A stretch of 64,000 nucleotides of DNA from Sinotaia quadrata (taxonomy: Eukaryota > Mollusca > Gastropoda > Architaenioglossa > Viviparidae): NCBI GenBank assembly GCA_028829895.1, contig CM054179.1, forward strand, positions 106,801,375 to 106,865,374. Reading direction: 5' to 3'. Both the position numbers and the translations under genes were made by a program. The notes beneath the pieces were generated by a model. It was not told where the DNA came from, ran no database searches, and was given only the letters and a program-made list of their open reading frames with translations. Positions 24,306 through 36,258 of this stretch are shown piece by piece. Position 1 is the stretch's first letter; every line of letters begins with the position of its first letter.

Positions 24306-25164
24306 TTCCATGAACAGTGCAGTACTATATATTCATCTGACATGTAAACAATTGAATTTCTGAAATCACTGTCTTACACTTGGGTAGTTTTTCTTTAGTG
24401 GTTGGCAGGGGAGGGAATCCTTACATAACATGTAATCGTTCGGATTTCACGACACTCTCTAGCCGACTCGAAATCCAATCTGCCTACACAGTATGGCGCC
24501 TCCAAAGTTCGGAATCGAAATATGAAAGACATTAAAAGTGTATGGGAAGGGAGGAAGAGAAAACGTCGTTGCCAGGGCAACAGTTTTGTTAAAAAGCTTT
24601 TACCCAAATGTGAACAGTACAATTTTATCCTTTCCAAGGACTTCCTCCCCACCCCCACCCCTATAATTGTTTGCATAAAATTATACGCATTGACGATAGT
24701 CATTTGGACTGTTTTTTTTTATTGTTGCTCAGCTTGAGAAACGGAAAAGAAGAACCAAACCAAGCCAATCCAGACTAAACCAAACAAACTTTAAACACAC
24801 AATGAATACGTAGAGAAATCAACAGTTGAAGGAACATCTCCATTAACGATCTTTCATATACATTTCAGCTCAGCGGGCAATCTCCTTCAGCCTGCTCGTA
24901 AAACTAAAGTGTGTCGCTTTCTAATACTATAATAAAACTGGCAGCCATTCAAACATTTTTACTGTCAACTTTAAGTAGCCATGTGAATGTAATTTGGTCG
25001 CGAGAACAGTTCGGTTCTATCGATTGGGTGGGGACACGCCATGGGTGCAATTTACAGTTCAAGCACTCCAAATTAGGAAAGTTAACAATTCGAGATGGAA
25101 AAGGACAAAAAAGTAAAACTGTCGACATTTTCAACATGAGTAGAAGCAGGAAACGAAGTCATTC
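24306..25164. other. Single-copy stretch
   Basis: No array. Overlapping frames 24395-24703 minus, 24522-24737 plus and 24911-25213 plus have no recognisable domain. Confidence 0.4.
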
Positions 25165-25470
25165 ACGTGCGCATGTCTGCCTGTCGTGTATCTGTGCGCA
25201 TGTCTGCCTGTAGGATATCTGTCGTAATGTCTGCCTATTATGTATCTGTGCTCATGTCTACCTCTAGAACATCTGGGCTCATGTCTGCCTGTTGTGTATC
25301 TATGCTCATGTCTGCCTGATGTGTATATGTGCTCATGTCTGCCTTTTGTGTATCTGTGCTCGTCTGCCTGTTGTGTTTCTGTGCTCATGTCTGCCTTTTG
25401 TGTATCTGTGCTCATGTCTGCCTGTTGTGCATCTGTGTTCATGTCTGCCTCTTGTGTATCTGTGCATATA
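25165..25470. repeat. 27-bp minisatellite, ~11 copies
   Basis: Unit contains GCTCATGTCTGCCT followed by GTTGTGTATCTGT. The 27-bp period is divisible by three, so Cys/Leu-rich and His/Arg/Thr-rich frames stay open on both strands. One copy has lost three bases and another has a diverged TAGGATATC. Confidence 0.95.
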
Positions 25471-25600
25471 TGTTTTTATACGTCTTATATATTATGTTAG
25501 CCGGTATTTTCATGTATGCATTACAACGTGTTTACTATTTGGTTGTTGACAGTAGCAGGTGCGCCCGTTGCGACTGAAGAAAAGTGTGCACGTTTCGATT

Positions 25601-25601
<1 letters not shown>

Positions 25602-25642
<41 letters not shown>
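25602..25642. repeat. (ATT)n microsatellite, ~14 units
   Basis: Pure trinucleotide run. Confidence 0.97.
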
Positions 25643-25644
<2 letters not shown>

Positions 25645-25669
25645 ATTTGTGATTATGCATGAGGGAATT

Positions 25670-26700
25670 TGGTTTATTTAGGATATTCTTTAACAGTACA
25701 AAGTATTAATAATATAGTGGTATACAATTTCTTTCAAGGGAGATAATACACACCTGCTAGAACACATTACACAATTCTTTATTTTAAAAAAAATGACAAA
25801 CTTGTGAAAGTATTATTCAGAATTTGTTATTGGAAATATATGCATGTTTATAGCATTATACAGTATCTTGTGGTAAATTAATAAATTTGTGCCGGTAGGT
25901 CAGGTGATTTTTTGTTTGCTTAAAGGACATAAATTTTAAAATATATTCTTTACTGTAGGAAAAGGTATACTATTCTTTCTTTTTTTTTAAAGAAATAGAT
26001 GAATATATTACAATTTTATAGATTTCTACAATGGAAAATAGGTACATTTGCTAGAGTATTATATAGATTTATGTTACAGGAAAATAGATTAACTTGGTAC
26101 AATATTAAACACATTTTTGTGAGGAACGATATATCTGTCACAATATCATACGTTATCATACAGTTTCGTATTGGAAATAATTACACGTATTAAGCTATTA
26201 TACAATTTATTATCCGAGATACACAGATATCAAACAGTTTTATATAGTTTTGTTAGGAAATAGAAACATTTGTACCATTTTATAAAGTTCATAGGGAGAA
26301 ACTAGGTAAATATGTAGAGTAGTAGGCCCTATACACTTCTTAGAGGGGGGGGGGAGACATAAAATGTAGAATAGTATACACTCTTTGGAGAAGTAGGTGA
26401 ATATGTAGAACTGTTTACCATTCGTAAGGGAAGTAGGTAAATATGTATAATAGTATACACTTCGTGGAGAAGTAGATATTTTAATAGAGTAGTACACTGT
26501 TCTTAGGTGATACAGATATTTTTGGTACATTTGTATATAGTTCTTAATGGAAATAAATAAAGTGGTTGCAGTAGTTTACTTTTTCTGAAGGGATATAAAG
26601 TAATGCATTCACTATAACAGAATACAGTTTCATATATAAAACAATCGTTTGTTTCAATATTATACAAATTCTTAATGGATAAATATATATACATTCATCG
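25670..26700. repeat. Decayed ~45-60 bp AT-rich minisatellite
   Basis: Recurring AGTATACA, TTCTTAATGGA, GGAAATAGGTAAATATGTAGA and ACAGTTT words through about 1 kb. Right-hand copies (26310-26500) are clearer than left-hand ones. The last units, with TTCTTAATGGATAAATATAT, lead directly into the 59-bp array that follows. A run of nine to ten G lies near 26346. Confidence 0.65.
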
Positions 26701-26710
26701 CATTAGTGCG

Positions 26711-27085
26711 CGTTCTCCTGTCAGAAATTATGTCTTAATGGATATACATTAATTAATTGAGTATTCTGCGTTCTCCTGTCAGAAATTATGTCTTAATGGA
26801 TATACATTAATTAATTGAAGTATTCTGCGTTCTCCTGTCAGAAATTATGTCTTAATGGATATACATTAATTAATTGAAGTATTCTGCGTTCTCCTGTCAG
26901 AAATTATGTCTTAATGGATATACATTAATTAATTGAAGTATTCTGCGTTCTCCTGTCAGAAATTATGTCTTAATGGATATGTATACATTAATTGCATTAC
27001 TCTGCATTCTCCTGTGAGAAAGTATGTCTTAATGGATGAATTAATTGCAGTGCTGTGCGTTCTCCTGTGAGAAATTATTTATTTC
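26711..27085. repeat. 59-bp minisatellite, ~6.5 copies
   Basis: CGTTCTCCTGTCAGAAATTA starts near 26711, 26769, 26828, 26887 and 26946, then diverged starts follow near 27005 and 27059. The four central copies are almost identical. Each unit contains TCTTAATGGATATACATTAA, related to the word shared by the older array on the left. Confidence 0.95.
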
Positions 27086-27090
27086 TTAAA

Positions 27091-27265
27091 TTTGTTAGTG
27101 AAGTTGCATTCATAGTAGACGTGCCGTAATTTATCTCATGACGTGCAATTTGTTACTGAAGTTGCATTGATAACATAATTCTGTAATTTATCTCATGACG
27201 TGCAATTTGTTATTGAAGTTGTATTGATAACAGTCGTTCTGTAATTTATTTCACGACTTGTGCAA
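27091..27265. repeat. 57-58 bp minisatellite, 3 copies
   Basis: TTTGTTA(G/C/T)TGAAGTTG starts at 27091, 27149 and 27206. The units share TAATTTATCTCATGACGTGC. It lies immediately against the 59-bp array without a spacer. The last copy ends in a small inverted repeat, GTAATTT...AAATTAC. Confidence 0.92.
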
Positions 27266-27269
27266 ATTA

Positions 27270-27795
27270 CAGAACGTCTATGATTTGGGTTGTTTTTTGT
27301 TGAAAGAAAATAAAACCGCGTTCTATGCCTTTCTTCTGGGCGGTCAGCCTAAACTTCCAGCAGAAATCATGAATGCTAAACCCCTCGAGAACAGCTATTT
27401 AAAATTAGAATTCTCATTATCGCCCTTTGCATATCTTTCGCACCAGCTTCCTATTCATTACTCTTGTTGTGACGTTATCGTTTCCTGACACTCATACATA
27501 GGGGGTGGTTACTCTGTTGGTGGAATATTCCGTGTTATCTGACAATGATTGTCTGAACCTTTATGATCGAGTCGTGAAATTTGTGGTGGTGGTGGTTTTA
27601 TATAGAAGATTATAATATGCTCCGCCTACCCCCTCCCAGTTTTCACTTGGTAGTACTTAACTGTTCACCACTCGTTATGCCCTGAGTATTCGTCAGAAAT
27701 TTGTACATAGCAATACGCATTAACAATCAGTTCGACTGTCGTAACTTGATATTTTGACTGTAAAATCAGGCAAACGGGTCTATTTCGGACAGTGT
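27270..27795. other. Single-copy stretch
   Basis: A frame at 27258-27488 is unrecognised; no repeat apart from a GGTGGTGGTGG run near 27580. Confidence 0.4.
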
Positions 27796-27796
27796 G

Positions 27797-27970
27797 CTAT
27801 AATGTTGTCAACTGCAAAGACCACAACTGAACTAGACATTCACATTGCATTCTAGTGCTGTAAACTGCACAGACACTTGCTGAGCTTATTGTTTATATTG
27901 CGTTTTAATGTTGTAAAATGCATACACAGCTGCCCAGCCTGTTGGAATATATTGTGTTAAAACGCAGTAA
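27797..27970. repeat. Decayed ~60-bp minisatellite, 3 copies
   Basis: Three diverged copies of a unit with TGTTGTAAA(A/C)TGCA, an ACAC(A/T) word and ATATTGCGTT. A related-looking pattern (ACTGTTCT, AATGCACAGAC, TTGCC) recurs near 29160-29350. Confidence 0.6.
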
Positions 27971-28149
27971 AATCATTAGCCCCTTCAGCCCTGACTGTTA
28001 GTAACTTTTCTGAGTGATAGGCAGACTCTACAGTTAAATGTAGCAGAAAAAAAAATTATTCGCTCACTTCAACAAGTCGTATGACGTTCGGGCATATATC
28101 ATTGGTGAAGACGATCTTGAAGATCCTTTTAAATGTCTGGACCATAGAT

Positions 28150-28560
28150 CGACTCTAAACGACCATAACACTCAATTCACATTAATCGTCCAGTACAAAT
28201 GGCCAGTGTCATCACAAAACTGCCCTCACGTGTTGGCGACACCAAGCAGCTCATTTCGTTGTTAAACGTTGTACAGCCATTGCCATCTTACTGCAATGAT
28301 TGCTATCTCAAACTCGAAATATCTCTTGATTCTAAACCACAACATTGTACAACCACCATCGTCCTACTAAATACACACTATCTCAAACTCGAAATATCTC
28401 TTGATTCTAAACCACAACATTGTACAACCACAACATTGTACAACCACTATCGTCTTACTAAATACACACTATCTTTATACCGAAACATCCCTTGTTTAAA
28501 AAAAAAAGTGTACAACCACTATCATTTTCCTGCAATACAAACTATCTCCATTGCGCTCCA
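28150..28560. repeat. Minisatellite with ~75-bp unit, partly decayed
   Basis: CTATCTCAAACTCGAAATAT begins at 28303 and 28378 (75-bp period), with flanking decayed copies sharing TTGTACAACCAC(T/C)ATC and TAAATACACACTATC. An internal 16-bp duplication (ACAACATTGTACAACC) lies near 28424. The 142-codon ATG-initiated frame at 28199-28627 runs through it; because 75 is divisible by three the frame survives the repeat. It matches no family I know and I treat it as a by-product. Confidence 0.8.
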
Positions 28561-29029
28561 TGCTGCCATCAAAAGTACACTTTCAGAAACCACTTACATC
28601 ATATCCTTCCATACTGAAGAACCTTGATCGCTGGAGCGCATGCGTAATTGCTGAAGATGTCACCCACCTTCTTCATGTCGACTTGGAAACTGTCATATGT
28701 TAGACCATAGCAAACTTTCAAGTGGAACTGTAATTGGTTTATTTATTGGGGTTTTTTTAGGGGGGGGGGAGGTATTGTGCCAACAGCAGATAAAACTCTG
28801 AGCGGTTCACGGCGACAGTTCGTTTTCAGTAAACAGTTATGTGTAACCTATTTTAAATTCATGTATGTTTGATATATGTAAATATATGCCTTTATTCTGA
28901 TTCGCGTTATTAAGTACCAAGAAACACAAGTTCCTGAAAAGGGCCAAAGAAGATGATCTCAGCATTGGATGTGTAATGTTAATCTGCACACACACATATA
29001 TATATATATATTGTTGTAATGTATTATAG

Positions 29030-29032
<3 letters not shown>
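28561..29032. other. Spacer
   Basis: No feature beyond a G-rich run near 28760 and a short (TA)n at 28996-29010. Confidence 0.35.
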
Positions 29033-29089
<57 letters not shown>

Positions 29090-29105
29090 ATATATATATA
29101 TATAT
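29033..29105. repeat. (CT)n plus (TA)n microsatellite
   Basis: About 28 CT units followed directly by about nine TA units. Confidence 0.97.
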
Positions 29106-29139
29106 ACAGTCGCACATACAGTTTCAAACATTGTGTTGT

Positions 29140-29450
29140 AGTCTTGTATAGTATTCACTTATCAAGAGACGTATTGCTAATACTGTTCTGTTTCAAATAA
29201 TGCACAGACGTTCAGTCGTGCTTGTTATCAGAGAGTCTGTTGCCCATACTGATCTATAATGATGTCATTGCAACAGATAATCGTGTTTCTATTACTGTTC
29301 TAAAAAGCTGTTAAATGCACAGACAATCGTTTTGCCAGTACTGTTCTTTAACTCTGTACAAGGCATGTACTATAATATACTATAATACAGTATAGTGAAC
29401 AAAACAATTATCTTGTCATGTTGGTGATATTATGTTTTTATGCTGTAACT
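29140..29450. repeat. Decayed minisatellite (tentative)
   Basis: Loosely repeated words (ATACTGTTCT, AATGCACAGAC, GTTGCC) at about 60-70 bp spacing. It may share ancestry with 27797-27970 and with the 52-bp array to its right. Confidence 0.4.
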
Positions 29451-29533
29451 GAAATGCAGACACACTAGATAGGTAGGTTGTTAGCATTGGTGTATAATCC
29501 TCATTTGGGCATCTTGCTGATGTTGCGCTTATA

Positions 29534-29912
29534 TGTTGTCAAATATACACGCAATCAATGGGGCATATTGCCTATGTAGTTTATATGTTGTCAAATATAC
29601 ACGCAATCAATGGGGTATATTGCCTGTGTAGTTTATATGTTGTCAAATATACACGCAATCAATGGGGTGTGTTGCCTGTGTAGTTTAAATTTTGTCAAAT
29701 ATACATGCAATCAATGGGGTATATTGCCTGTGTAGTTCATCTGTTGTCAAATATCCTGGCAATCAAAGGGGTATATTGCTTGTGTAGTTCATCTTTTGTC
29801 AAATATACTGGCAATCAATGGGGTATATTGCTTGTGTAGTTCATCTGTTGTCAAATATACTGGCAGTCAATGGGGTATATTGCCTGTGTAGTTTATCTTT
29901 TGTCAAATGCAG
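29534..29912. repeat. 52-bp minisatellite, ~7.3 copies
   Basis: TGTTGTCAAATATAC-type starts at 29534, 29586, 29638, 29690, 29742, 29794, 29846 and 29898, an exact 52-bp period. Units share GCAATCAATGGGGTATATTG and TGTGTAGTT. The left copies have ACACGC and the right ones ACTGGC, so two variants have spread in blocks. Confidence 0.95.
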
Positions 29913-30660
29913 AAACGAGATTTATTTGCATAGTCTGTATATCCTTACCGCTTCCTATGAATTCCACTGAAACTTCATCATGTATATATTTATATATTTG
30001 TATTAGTTTGCTTTCTGATGTATTATTTACAGCCACATTTCCCCATTGCTCTTTACATTGCCAGTTTGACTGTACCCAGAGCGAAGTCTGCAAGCCACCG
30101 CCAGAACCACCGCCAAGCAAGATTATACCAGTGCTAGCGTGTTTGCACAAGCAATTTACTATATAGCAACCACAATTCTTCTGAAGTTTTTTTTTTTTAA
30201 CACCACAAATGAGTTACATTCACACACATCCAATCGATTCTATCAACAATTCTTAAATGTTTGCTAATGTTGTTTGATTGGTTGTTTTTCTTTATTTTTT
30301 TTTCCTTTTTATTCGCGGTGTAGTCCGTTTGAAGAAAATCACCAATCACAGACGCGTCTCTGTTACAAGTTCCCGAAAAGGTCAAAACGTCAACTAATTA
30401 CAACAAAACTGCTTTAGAAAGCAAACATGGAAGAGGGTGCAAGTTTATTGTGTGTCTTTGTGGTTGGCGTGTTGAGAGATTACTTCATCGGGCAAAGGTC
30501 AAGGGCGGCCTAAGCACATCGGGGTCAGGAAGCAAAGGGTGAGAGGAATTGTTTATTTGCTTGTTTGATGCCAGTTTTCATGTCCATTTCTAAATGTCTT
30601 CCCTTTCTGAATTTTCCGACATGGAGCCTGTGTATACTGTAACACGGTTAGAACACAGAA
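29913..30660. other. Single-copy stretch
   Basis: Frames 29870-30166 plus and 29893-30150 minus overlap and are unrecognised. T-rich runs lie near 30187 and 30292. Confidence 0.4.
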
Positions 30661-30724
30661 CTTTATTTAGCGTCCCGTCCAATGGACAGGACACGAAGCC
30701 CACTCTCTTCACTAGGGACTAGGA

Positions 30725-30805
30725 AGTGGTTAAAGATCAGAGTGAAATGATTAGAGTCCTGCCTTCTGCACATCACCGCGTGTACCTCGGGTGAGAAAGT
30801 GTTGT
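30725..30805 (+). mobile_element. tRNA-like SINE head (degenerate, tentative)
   Basis: GAAATGATTAGAGTCCTGCC resembles the D-arm and anticodon region (A box) of tRNA-derived SINEs, and CGCGTGTACCTCGGGT is in the position of a decayed B box (GGTTCGANTC). No intact tRNA fold can be drawn by eye. A 69-codon frame at 30856-31065 follows but is unrecognised. Confidence 0.28.
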
Positions 30806-31069
30806 ATTATACTGCTTGCTGACGAAACTGTAACTGACCAGCTTCTATAAAGGAAATGGTGGATGTGTGCCAAGCTGGTTGGGACTTTTTTAACTTCACT
30901 ACCCATCCCCAAGATGCACGAGCAGACACACCAAACTTAAGATATACGTATTCTTTTTTACTTGATCCTTTCGGGGACATCCCTCTCTTTCCTAGTGACC
31001 TCTTTAGCGTATTGGCGACCCGAGCGAACTCCCATGGTATTCGAGATCCCAGTTGTTTCCCTTAAAAGT

Positions 31070-32040
31070 TTCACTACAATGTCAATCCCTTCTTTTTGTC
31101 AGTGACATTTGTTACAATATATAAAACATCGGCTACATTGATTAACAGCGACACTGGTTATCAAAATATTAATGACACTGTTACAAATGTACATTTCCAT
31201 TGTTAGGGATAATCCAGATTATCAATGGCAGTGTTATTTTAAAAGAACCTGATTTACTACTTTCTAATCAGCGAAAATATAATAAGCAATCAAAGTTATC
31301 TTTTCACTGTTGATTTTAGTGATGATTATAGTAGTATCTGGTACAATAAGACACATGCATACAGGATATGCTAATACCAGTTAAATAATATTGAGAAATA
31401 CAAGCTTAACGTTTCTATCTTTTATTGACCCGGTTAAATATATATATTTGTCCTAGTTGTTTATTAAACGGTTTTAATGCTTCACCGTTTATTTTTTTTA
31501 GTACTTTTTAAAATAAAAATTATGTCTAGCTGTCATAGATTTATTTAATTAATTCTAAATGGTGGATCATGGCTGTTTATTTTTTATGTTCACAATGAGT
31601 ATTTTTACACCATATTTCCAGCGTCTTCATTATGGTGTTTTGTGCATTTTTAACAAATGTTGTCCTGCAAACATATTCAACCCAACTTTTGAATTCTTCT
31701 ATTTTCGATATTATAAACCTTTAATCTAATCCACATTTTGTCAGACTTTGTTCATGTTTGTGTTCTTTCAGTCACATTACAGTTATTCTCTGTCACACCC
31801 ACCCACCCCCATCTATCTTTCTATTATTCTTTATAAGAAAGGGAAGTCATTCTCTCTATAATATTATTTTTCTTCAATAATATACTACCGAGAAAGGGAG
31901 ACCACTCCTGTATATCTATTATTTCCTTATTGTGAGTCCAGTAAATGGGATCTTGATCTTTGAGAACCTTTAAAAAGAATATTACTTTTTCGACCACATT
32001 ACTTCCTACTAGTTCTTTAGAAAGGTAGGGAAAAGGGGAG
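31070..32040. other. AT-rich stretch
   Basis: No gene. A few loosely repeated words (AAGAAAGGGA, GAGAAAGGGAGA, GGAAAAGGGGAG) near 31830-32040 may be a very old tandem array. Confidence 0.35.
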
Positions 32041-32044
32041 ATTT

Positions 32045-32095
32045 AGAGGCACTTATCTCTTATCCAGACGATGACAGGTTCGAATCTTCTTCTTA
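32045..32095 (+). mobile_element. B-box-like tRNA/SINE relic (tentative)
   Basis: GGTTCGAATC at 32077-32086 is a perfect pol III B-box core. The preceding CTTATCCAGACGATGACA resembles the anticodon-arm and variable-loop region of a tRNA. No acceptable A box or acceptor stem is visible, so it is not a tRNA gene. Confidence 0.25.
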
Positions 32096-32298
32096 ATGAT
32101 GGAATTATCTTGTGATTTATGTATTTTGCCTAGTCAAAAAGTTTTAGGCCTACTCTACTCTCTGGAATGAATAAACAGCAGTGTTGGGTTATTGCACTGC
32201 ATTAACCATGTCAACATAATTGATAATGGTGTTTTCTTTAGATGCGCGAGACATTTGCAAACTGAAATCACAACAACTCTTTCGCAATCAAATGTATT

Positions 32299-32334
32299 TG
32301 TGTGTGTGTGTGTATGTGTGTGTATGTGTGTGAT

Positions 32335-32419
<85 letters not shown>

Positions 32420-32420
32420 G
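32299..32420. repeat. Compound (TG)n / TATATATG / (TG)n / (TCTG)n microsatellite
   Basis: About 120 bp of TG dinucleotides with a TTATATATA interruption, ending in seven TCTG units. TG-rich decayed DNA continues to about 32635. Frames on both strands are artefacts. Confidence 0.96.
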
Positions 32421-32676
32421 TGATTTTGTTTGTGCACTTGTACGTTGTATGCAAATATACGAATCTGTGCATCTGTGTATGATCATATGTTGTGTGTTTG
32501 TGATGTGAGTGTAGATGCGTTGTGCCTGGATGTGAGCATGTACTTTGTTATATGTGAATGTGTGATCGTGTGCAACGTATTGCGTGCGAGTGGGTGTGTT
32601 TATTGTCTCTGTGTTTGAGTCTCTCGTGTGTTTTGCATCAGTCATTTCTGTTTTGTCTCAGTTAATTTTGGAATTT

Positions 32677-32699
32677 GCTGTTGTTGTTGTTGTTGTTGT

Positions 32700-32730
<31 letters not shown>
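32677..32730. repeat. Compound (TTG)n(ATG)n microsatellite
   Basis: Eight TTG units followed by about ten GAT/ATG units. Confidence 0.96.
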
Positions 32731-33985
32731 ATTTTACATCGAATTATTTAGACACTCATTACACACCCAACCTTTTCCAATTTTACAATCAACACATACT
32801 CTCTGTAAGATTGTTTCATTAATCGTGAAACAAAAATACCGATCCTGGTATCTAGTTACAATCCTACTGCTGTCTCCGGTGATAAGAACTGTATAATGGC
32901 GTGGTTTTCTTTAGAGAGCAGGGGCTAGACAGTGGAGAGCTTGAACCGTCTTTACGGCTCATAGATTTCAAGTCCGCTTTGCGAAGAAATCGCATTTCAT
33001 TATGCCTCTAATATTCTGATTCTTCTAATTCTTAATTAATCCCTAGACAAATTACTTGTGGCCGTCTTTCAGTGTCTGTACGGTGCACTCAACTTCTTGC
33101 ATGTCAAACTCAGTCTGGAATATTATTGTTATTTTATTGCCGTGGGGACGTTTTCCTTAGGATTATAAAATGAAACGAGCGATAGATGCATTAAATTCCT
33201 GATTCGCAAATCATGTACCATCGGCTCTTGTCTTTCACTTACTACTGCCAAATGCGAACGCCAGCTGCACTGGTTTATCGATTTGTAAACAGCCATTGCA
33301 TTTGGTTAATACAGTTTTATTTTCGGATGTGTCCTTTATGCTCGATGATGGATAATTCCGCGAATGAAATGGGAGGAGCAATTGCTACGATTAAACTTAA
33401 GTGACTTTGTTGAGCTGCGCATATAAACGATTAATATTCACAGCCTCGAGCCAATAATGAAAGGCAAACTCGATTATTTACGCGGTAAACAAACTAGTGT
33501 GTCTGTGTGTCTGTGTGTTGAACAAAAGCTTTCATCCGGTCATGCGGGCGCACTTTACACACCCCAAACAAGCGATAATCAGAATGAACTACAACAAATT
33601 CTTACAATGACTTAGCACAATATAGAGGCATAATATCAATTCCTCTTTCCACCTTGTTTGTTGTTGAATTTTGCTTCAGGCCCCACCCCCCTCATCGAAG
33701 TATAGTAAACGAGCGACGTAGCAATTAGTGAGATTCGACACTGAGGGAGTGGGGAGTGGGGAAGAAGGATGGGTGGGATGGCGATGATGGTAAAAACTGC
33801 GAAGTTTATTTTCTCTAGTCGTTTACCATTAAATATAATGCCTTATGAGCGTGACATGTAACATAATGCTTCATATGCCGGAAATGTAACATAATGCCAT
33901 AAGGCCCACGCCTTAATTGTACTCCAGGCCCGTCACTGTCCCAAAGAAAGGCTGTGTGAGCTTTAGTACAATGCGTACTGTAACC
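32731..33985. other. Single-copy stretch
   Basis: No array of note. A short repeat of ATGTAACATAATGC occurs twice near 33857 and 33886. No recognisable coding frame. Confidence 0.4.
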
Positions 33986-33990
33986 AGTAA

Positions 33991-34090
33991 TTCCTACATT
34001 GACCAGGACATTCCTACATTGACCAGGACATTCCTATATTGACCAGGACATTGCATACTAAACAGGATATGTGCACTTTGCCAGGACATC
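33991..34090. repeat. 20-bp minisatellite, ~4-5 copies
   Basis: TTCCTACATTGACCAGGACA at 33991, 34011 and 34031 (one T variant), then decayed copies with CAGGATA and CAGGACATC. Confidence 0.92.
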
Positions 34091-34820
34091 TCAGTCTTGT
34101 CAGCTCTAAATTCATTCAAATGTTGTTTATGCTATCTTTCATTCCTATTTATATATTGTTGAAGTATTAAATTTAAATATAGCTGTGCTTTTTAGAAACT
34201 ATATGTTTAGGTACCATTAAAAGTCATGTGATTTAGGTCATGCTGATGAAGGTAAGAAATATATTTCAGGTTGCTTTATCAGTCGTGGGATTTAGGTCAT
34301 ACCGTAGAAGATAAAAAAAAAAACCTTTAATGAAATATTTTTTTCATTGAATGGAGTTCATGCCACAACGCAATTTATTGTTTACCTCATTCACTATTGA
34401 AGAAAATACAGGTTTGTAATGTATACGTTTATTTATTTATTTATTCATTCCTATTTCTTTACATACGCTCACTCATGAACATGAGACTTACTGAGGGCGA
34501 TTTGTGCATGGGTGCTTCATTAGTTGAATCAATTTGATATACTTCTACTGATTTCAAATGACAGCTGACTTAAACTGACTTAGTTTGATTCTGACGGATT
34601 AAAGGACTGTTTGAATTTCCGATTGATTAAGAAATTATTTGAAGTATTTATTGATCGAATAATACTTTTGTTTCGTTTTCATACTGTATAATTTAGATTA
34701 TGCATTTATAAATAAAGTTTGTATATTGCATGCATTTATTTGCTGTTTTTTTCTTGTTGTTTAATTTTGTTCTGATACAGTTTGATATTTCTTTCTTTTC
34801 ATTTCATTTTATGTCATCTG
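34091..34820. other. AT-rich stretch
   Basis: Short (TTTA)n run near 34428-34447; otherwise nothing recognised. Confidence 0.4.
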
Positions 34821-34833
34821 TCTATTTATTTAT

Positions 34834-34907
<74 letters not shown>

Positions 34908-34925
34908 GTCTGTCTCTCTGTCTGT
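34821..34925. repeat. (TTTA)n(TCTA)n(TCTG)n compound microsatellite
   Basis: Three to four TTTA units, about 18 TCTA units, then TCTG/TCTC variants. Poly-Ser/Leu/Ile frames across it are artefacts. Confidence 0.97.
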
Positions 34926-35552
34926 GTCTACTATCTGTCTTTTTCTGTCTGTTTGTCTGTCTATGTCTCACGTTGTAGATTGTTCGTTTGCTTGATTTGT
35001 TGGTTTGGGTTTGGGTTTTTATTCATATTAAATTCACTTGAAAATATTTTATTTCAGAACTGCCTAAGAATTGATCAGCCACATTTGCAGATACGTTGAT
35101 ACACCTTTTAACAGTCTCCCTTTGCTACCCTTTTGCAATCTGTTCAGGGAATCAATGTCATTATCAGTAATAACCCAAATCGAGCATCCTACCATTAATG
35201 TCAGGAATAAATTCCGTTTCTATATGTGCGACGTATTTATCGTGACGCTCTCTGATTGTCTTCTAGGTTTCTACAAACGTTTTTCTTATGTATCTGCTTA
35301 CGACCGCCTAATTAGCTACATATGCACCTGTGGTCCCGGATGAAAGAATAAGAAAAGAATTAGGAAGATGCTGCTTATGCTGGATTGAGTTCTTAGCACC
35401 AAGGTTTCTCAAGCTCTTACTGCACTAATTATCTTTTAATTAATCACATGAACGGGCATCTTCCACTGACCCTCCGTGCAGGAAATCGCCCACTCTGCAT
35501 TTTAAGAAAAAGACCGACTTCAGTCTAGTCATTTAATGCTATTGAGTGAAAA
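34926..35552. other. Single-copy stretch
   Basis: The frame 35071-35343 contains no recognised domain. Nothing else is visible. Confidence 0.4.
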
Positions 35553-35553
35553 C

Positions 35554-35644
<91 letters not shown>

Positions 35645-35713
35645 TTTATATTTCTCTCTCTCTCTCCCTTTCTCTCTCTCTCTCTCCCTTTCTCTCTCTC
35701 TCTCTCTCTCTCT
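35553..35713. repeat. (TTTC)n followed by (CT)n with CCCTTT interruptions
   Basis: About 23 TTTC units, then two blocks of CT dinucleotides separated by repeated CCCTTT. It is a 160-bp pure pyrimidine/purine asymmetric tract apart from one TATA. Confidence 0.97.
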
Positions 35714-35944
35714 TGGATTTGCTTGGTACCCATATCAAGATATAACTGATTTATTTGCCAGAAAATTGATTGATTCATTAATATATCTGTCTATTGAAAG
35801 AGTCACCGATTGAGTAATTGACTGAGTATTGATTGACTGATTGATTTAAAACAAAACATGTACTTTACTCGTTCGTTAATTTGGCCTACAGGACCTGAAG
35901 CAAATGGGTGGACGGCGTAAAGAGCGAGTACGCTGAAGTCAATC

Positions 35945-36258
35945 ATTTGTAACTACACAAGAAACAAGATTGGGAAAAGTTAAAGATTTTAATTTAAAGA
36001 ATTGGATTTTAGTGATATAGGATTTGTAACTACACAAGAAACAAGATTAGGAAAAGTTAAAGACTTCAGTTTAAAGAATTGGATTTTAGTGATATAGGAT
36101 TTGTAAATACACAAGAAACAAGATTAGGAAAAAGTTAAAGACTTCAGTTTAAGGAATTGGATTTTAGTGATATAGAATTTGTAAAATACACAAGAAACAA
36201 GATTAGGAAAAGTTAAAGACTTCAGTTTAAGGAATTGGATTTTAGTGATATAGGAATT
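35945..36258. repeat. 77-bp minisatellite, 4 copies
   Basis: ATTTGTAA starts at 35945, 36022, 36099 and 36177. Units share ACACAAGAAACAAGATTAGG and AATTGGATTTTAGTGATATA. Copies are about 95% alike by eye. Confidence 0.95.

Noticed and set aside
28730..28775. G-rich run as a quadruplex
   Set aside because: A single long G run without four spaced G tracts.
32077..32086. tRNA gene suggested by GGTTCGAATC
   Set aside because: No A box, anticodon stem or acceptor stem at the right distances. Kept only as a possible SINE relic.
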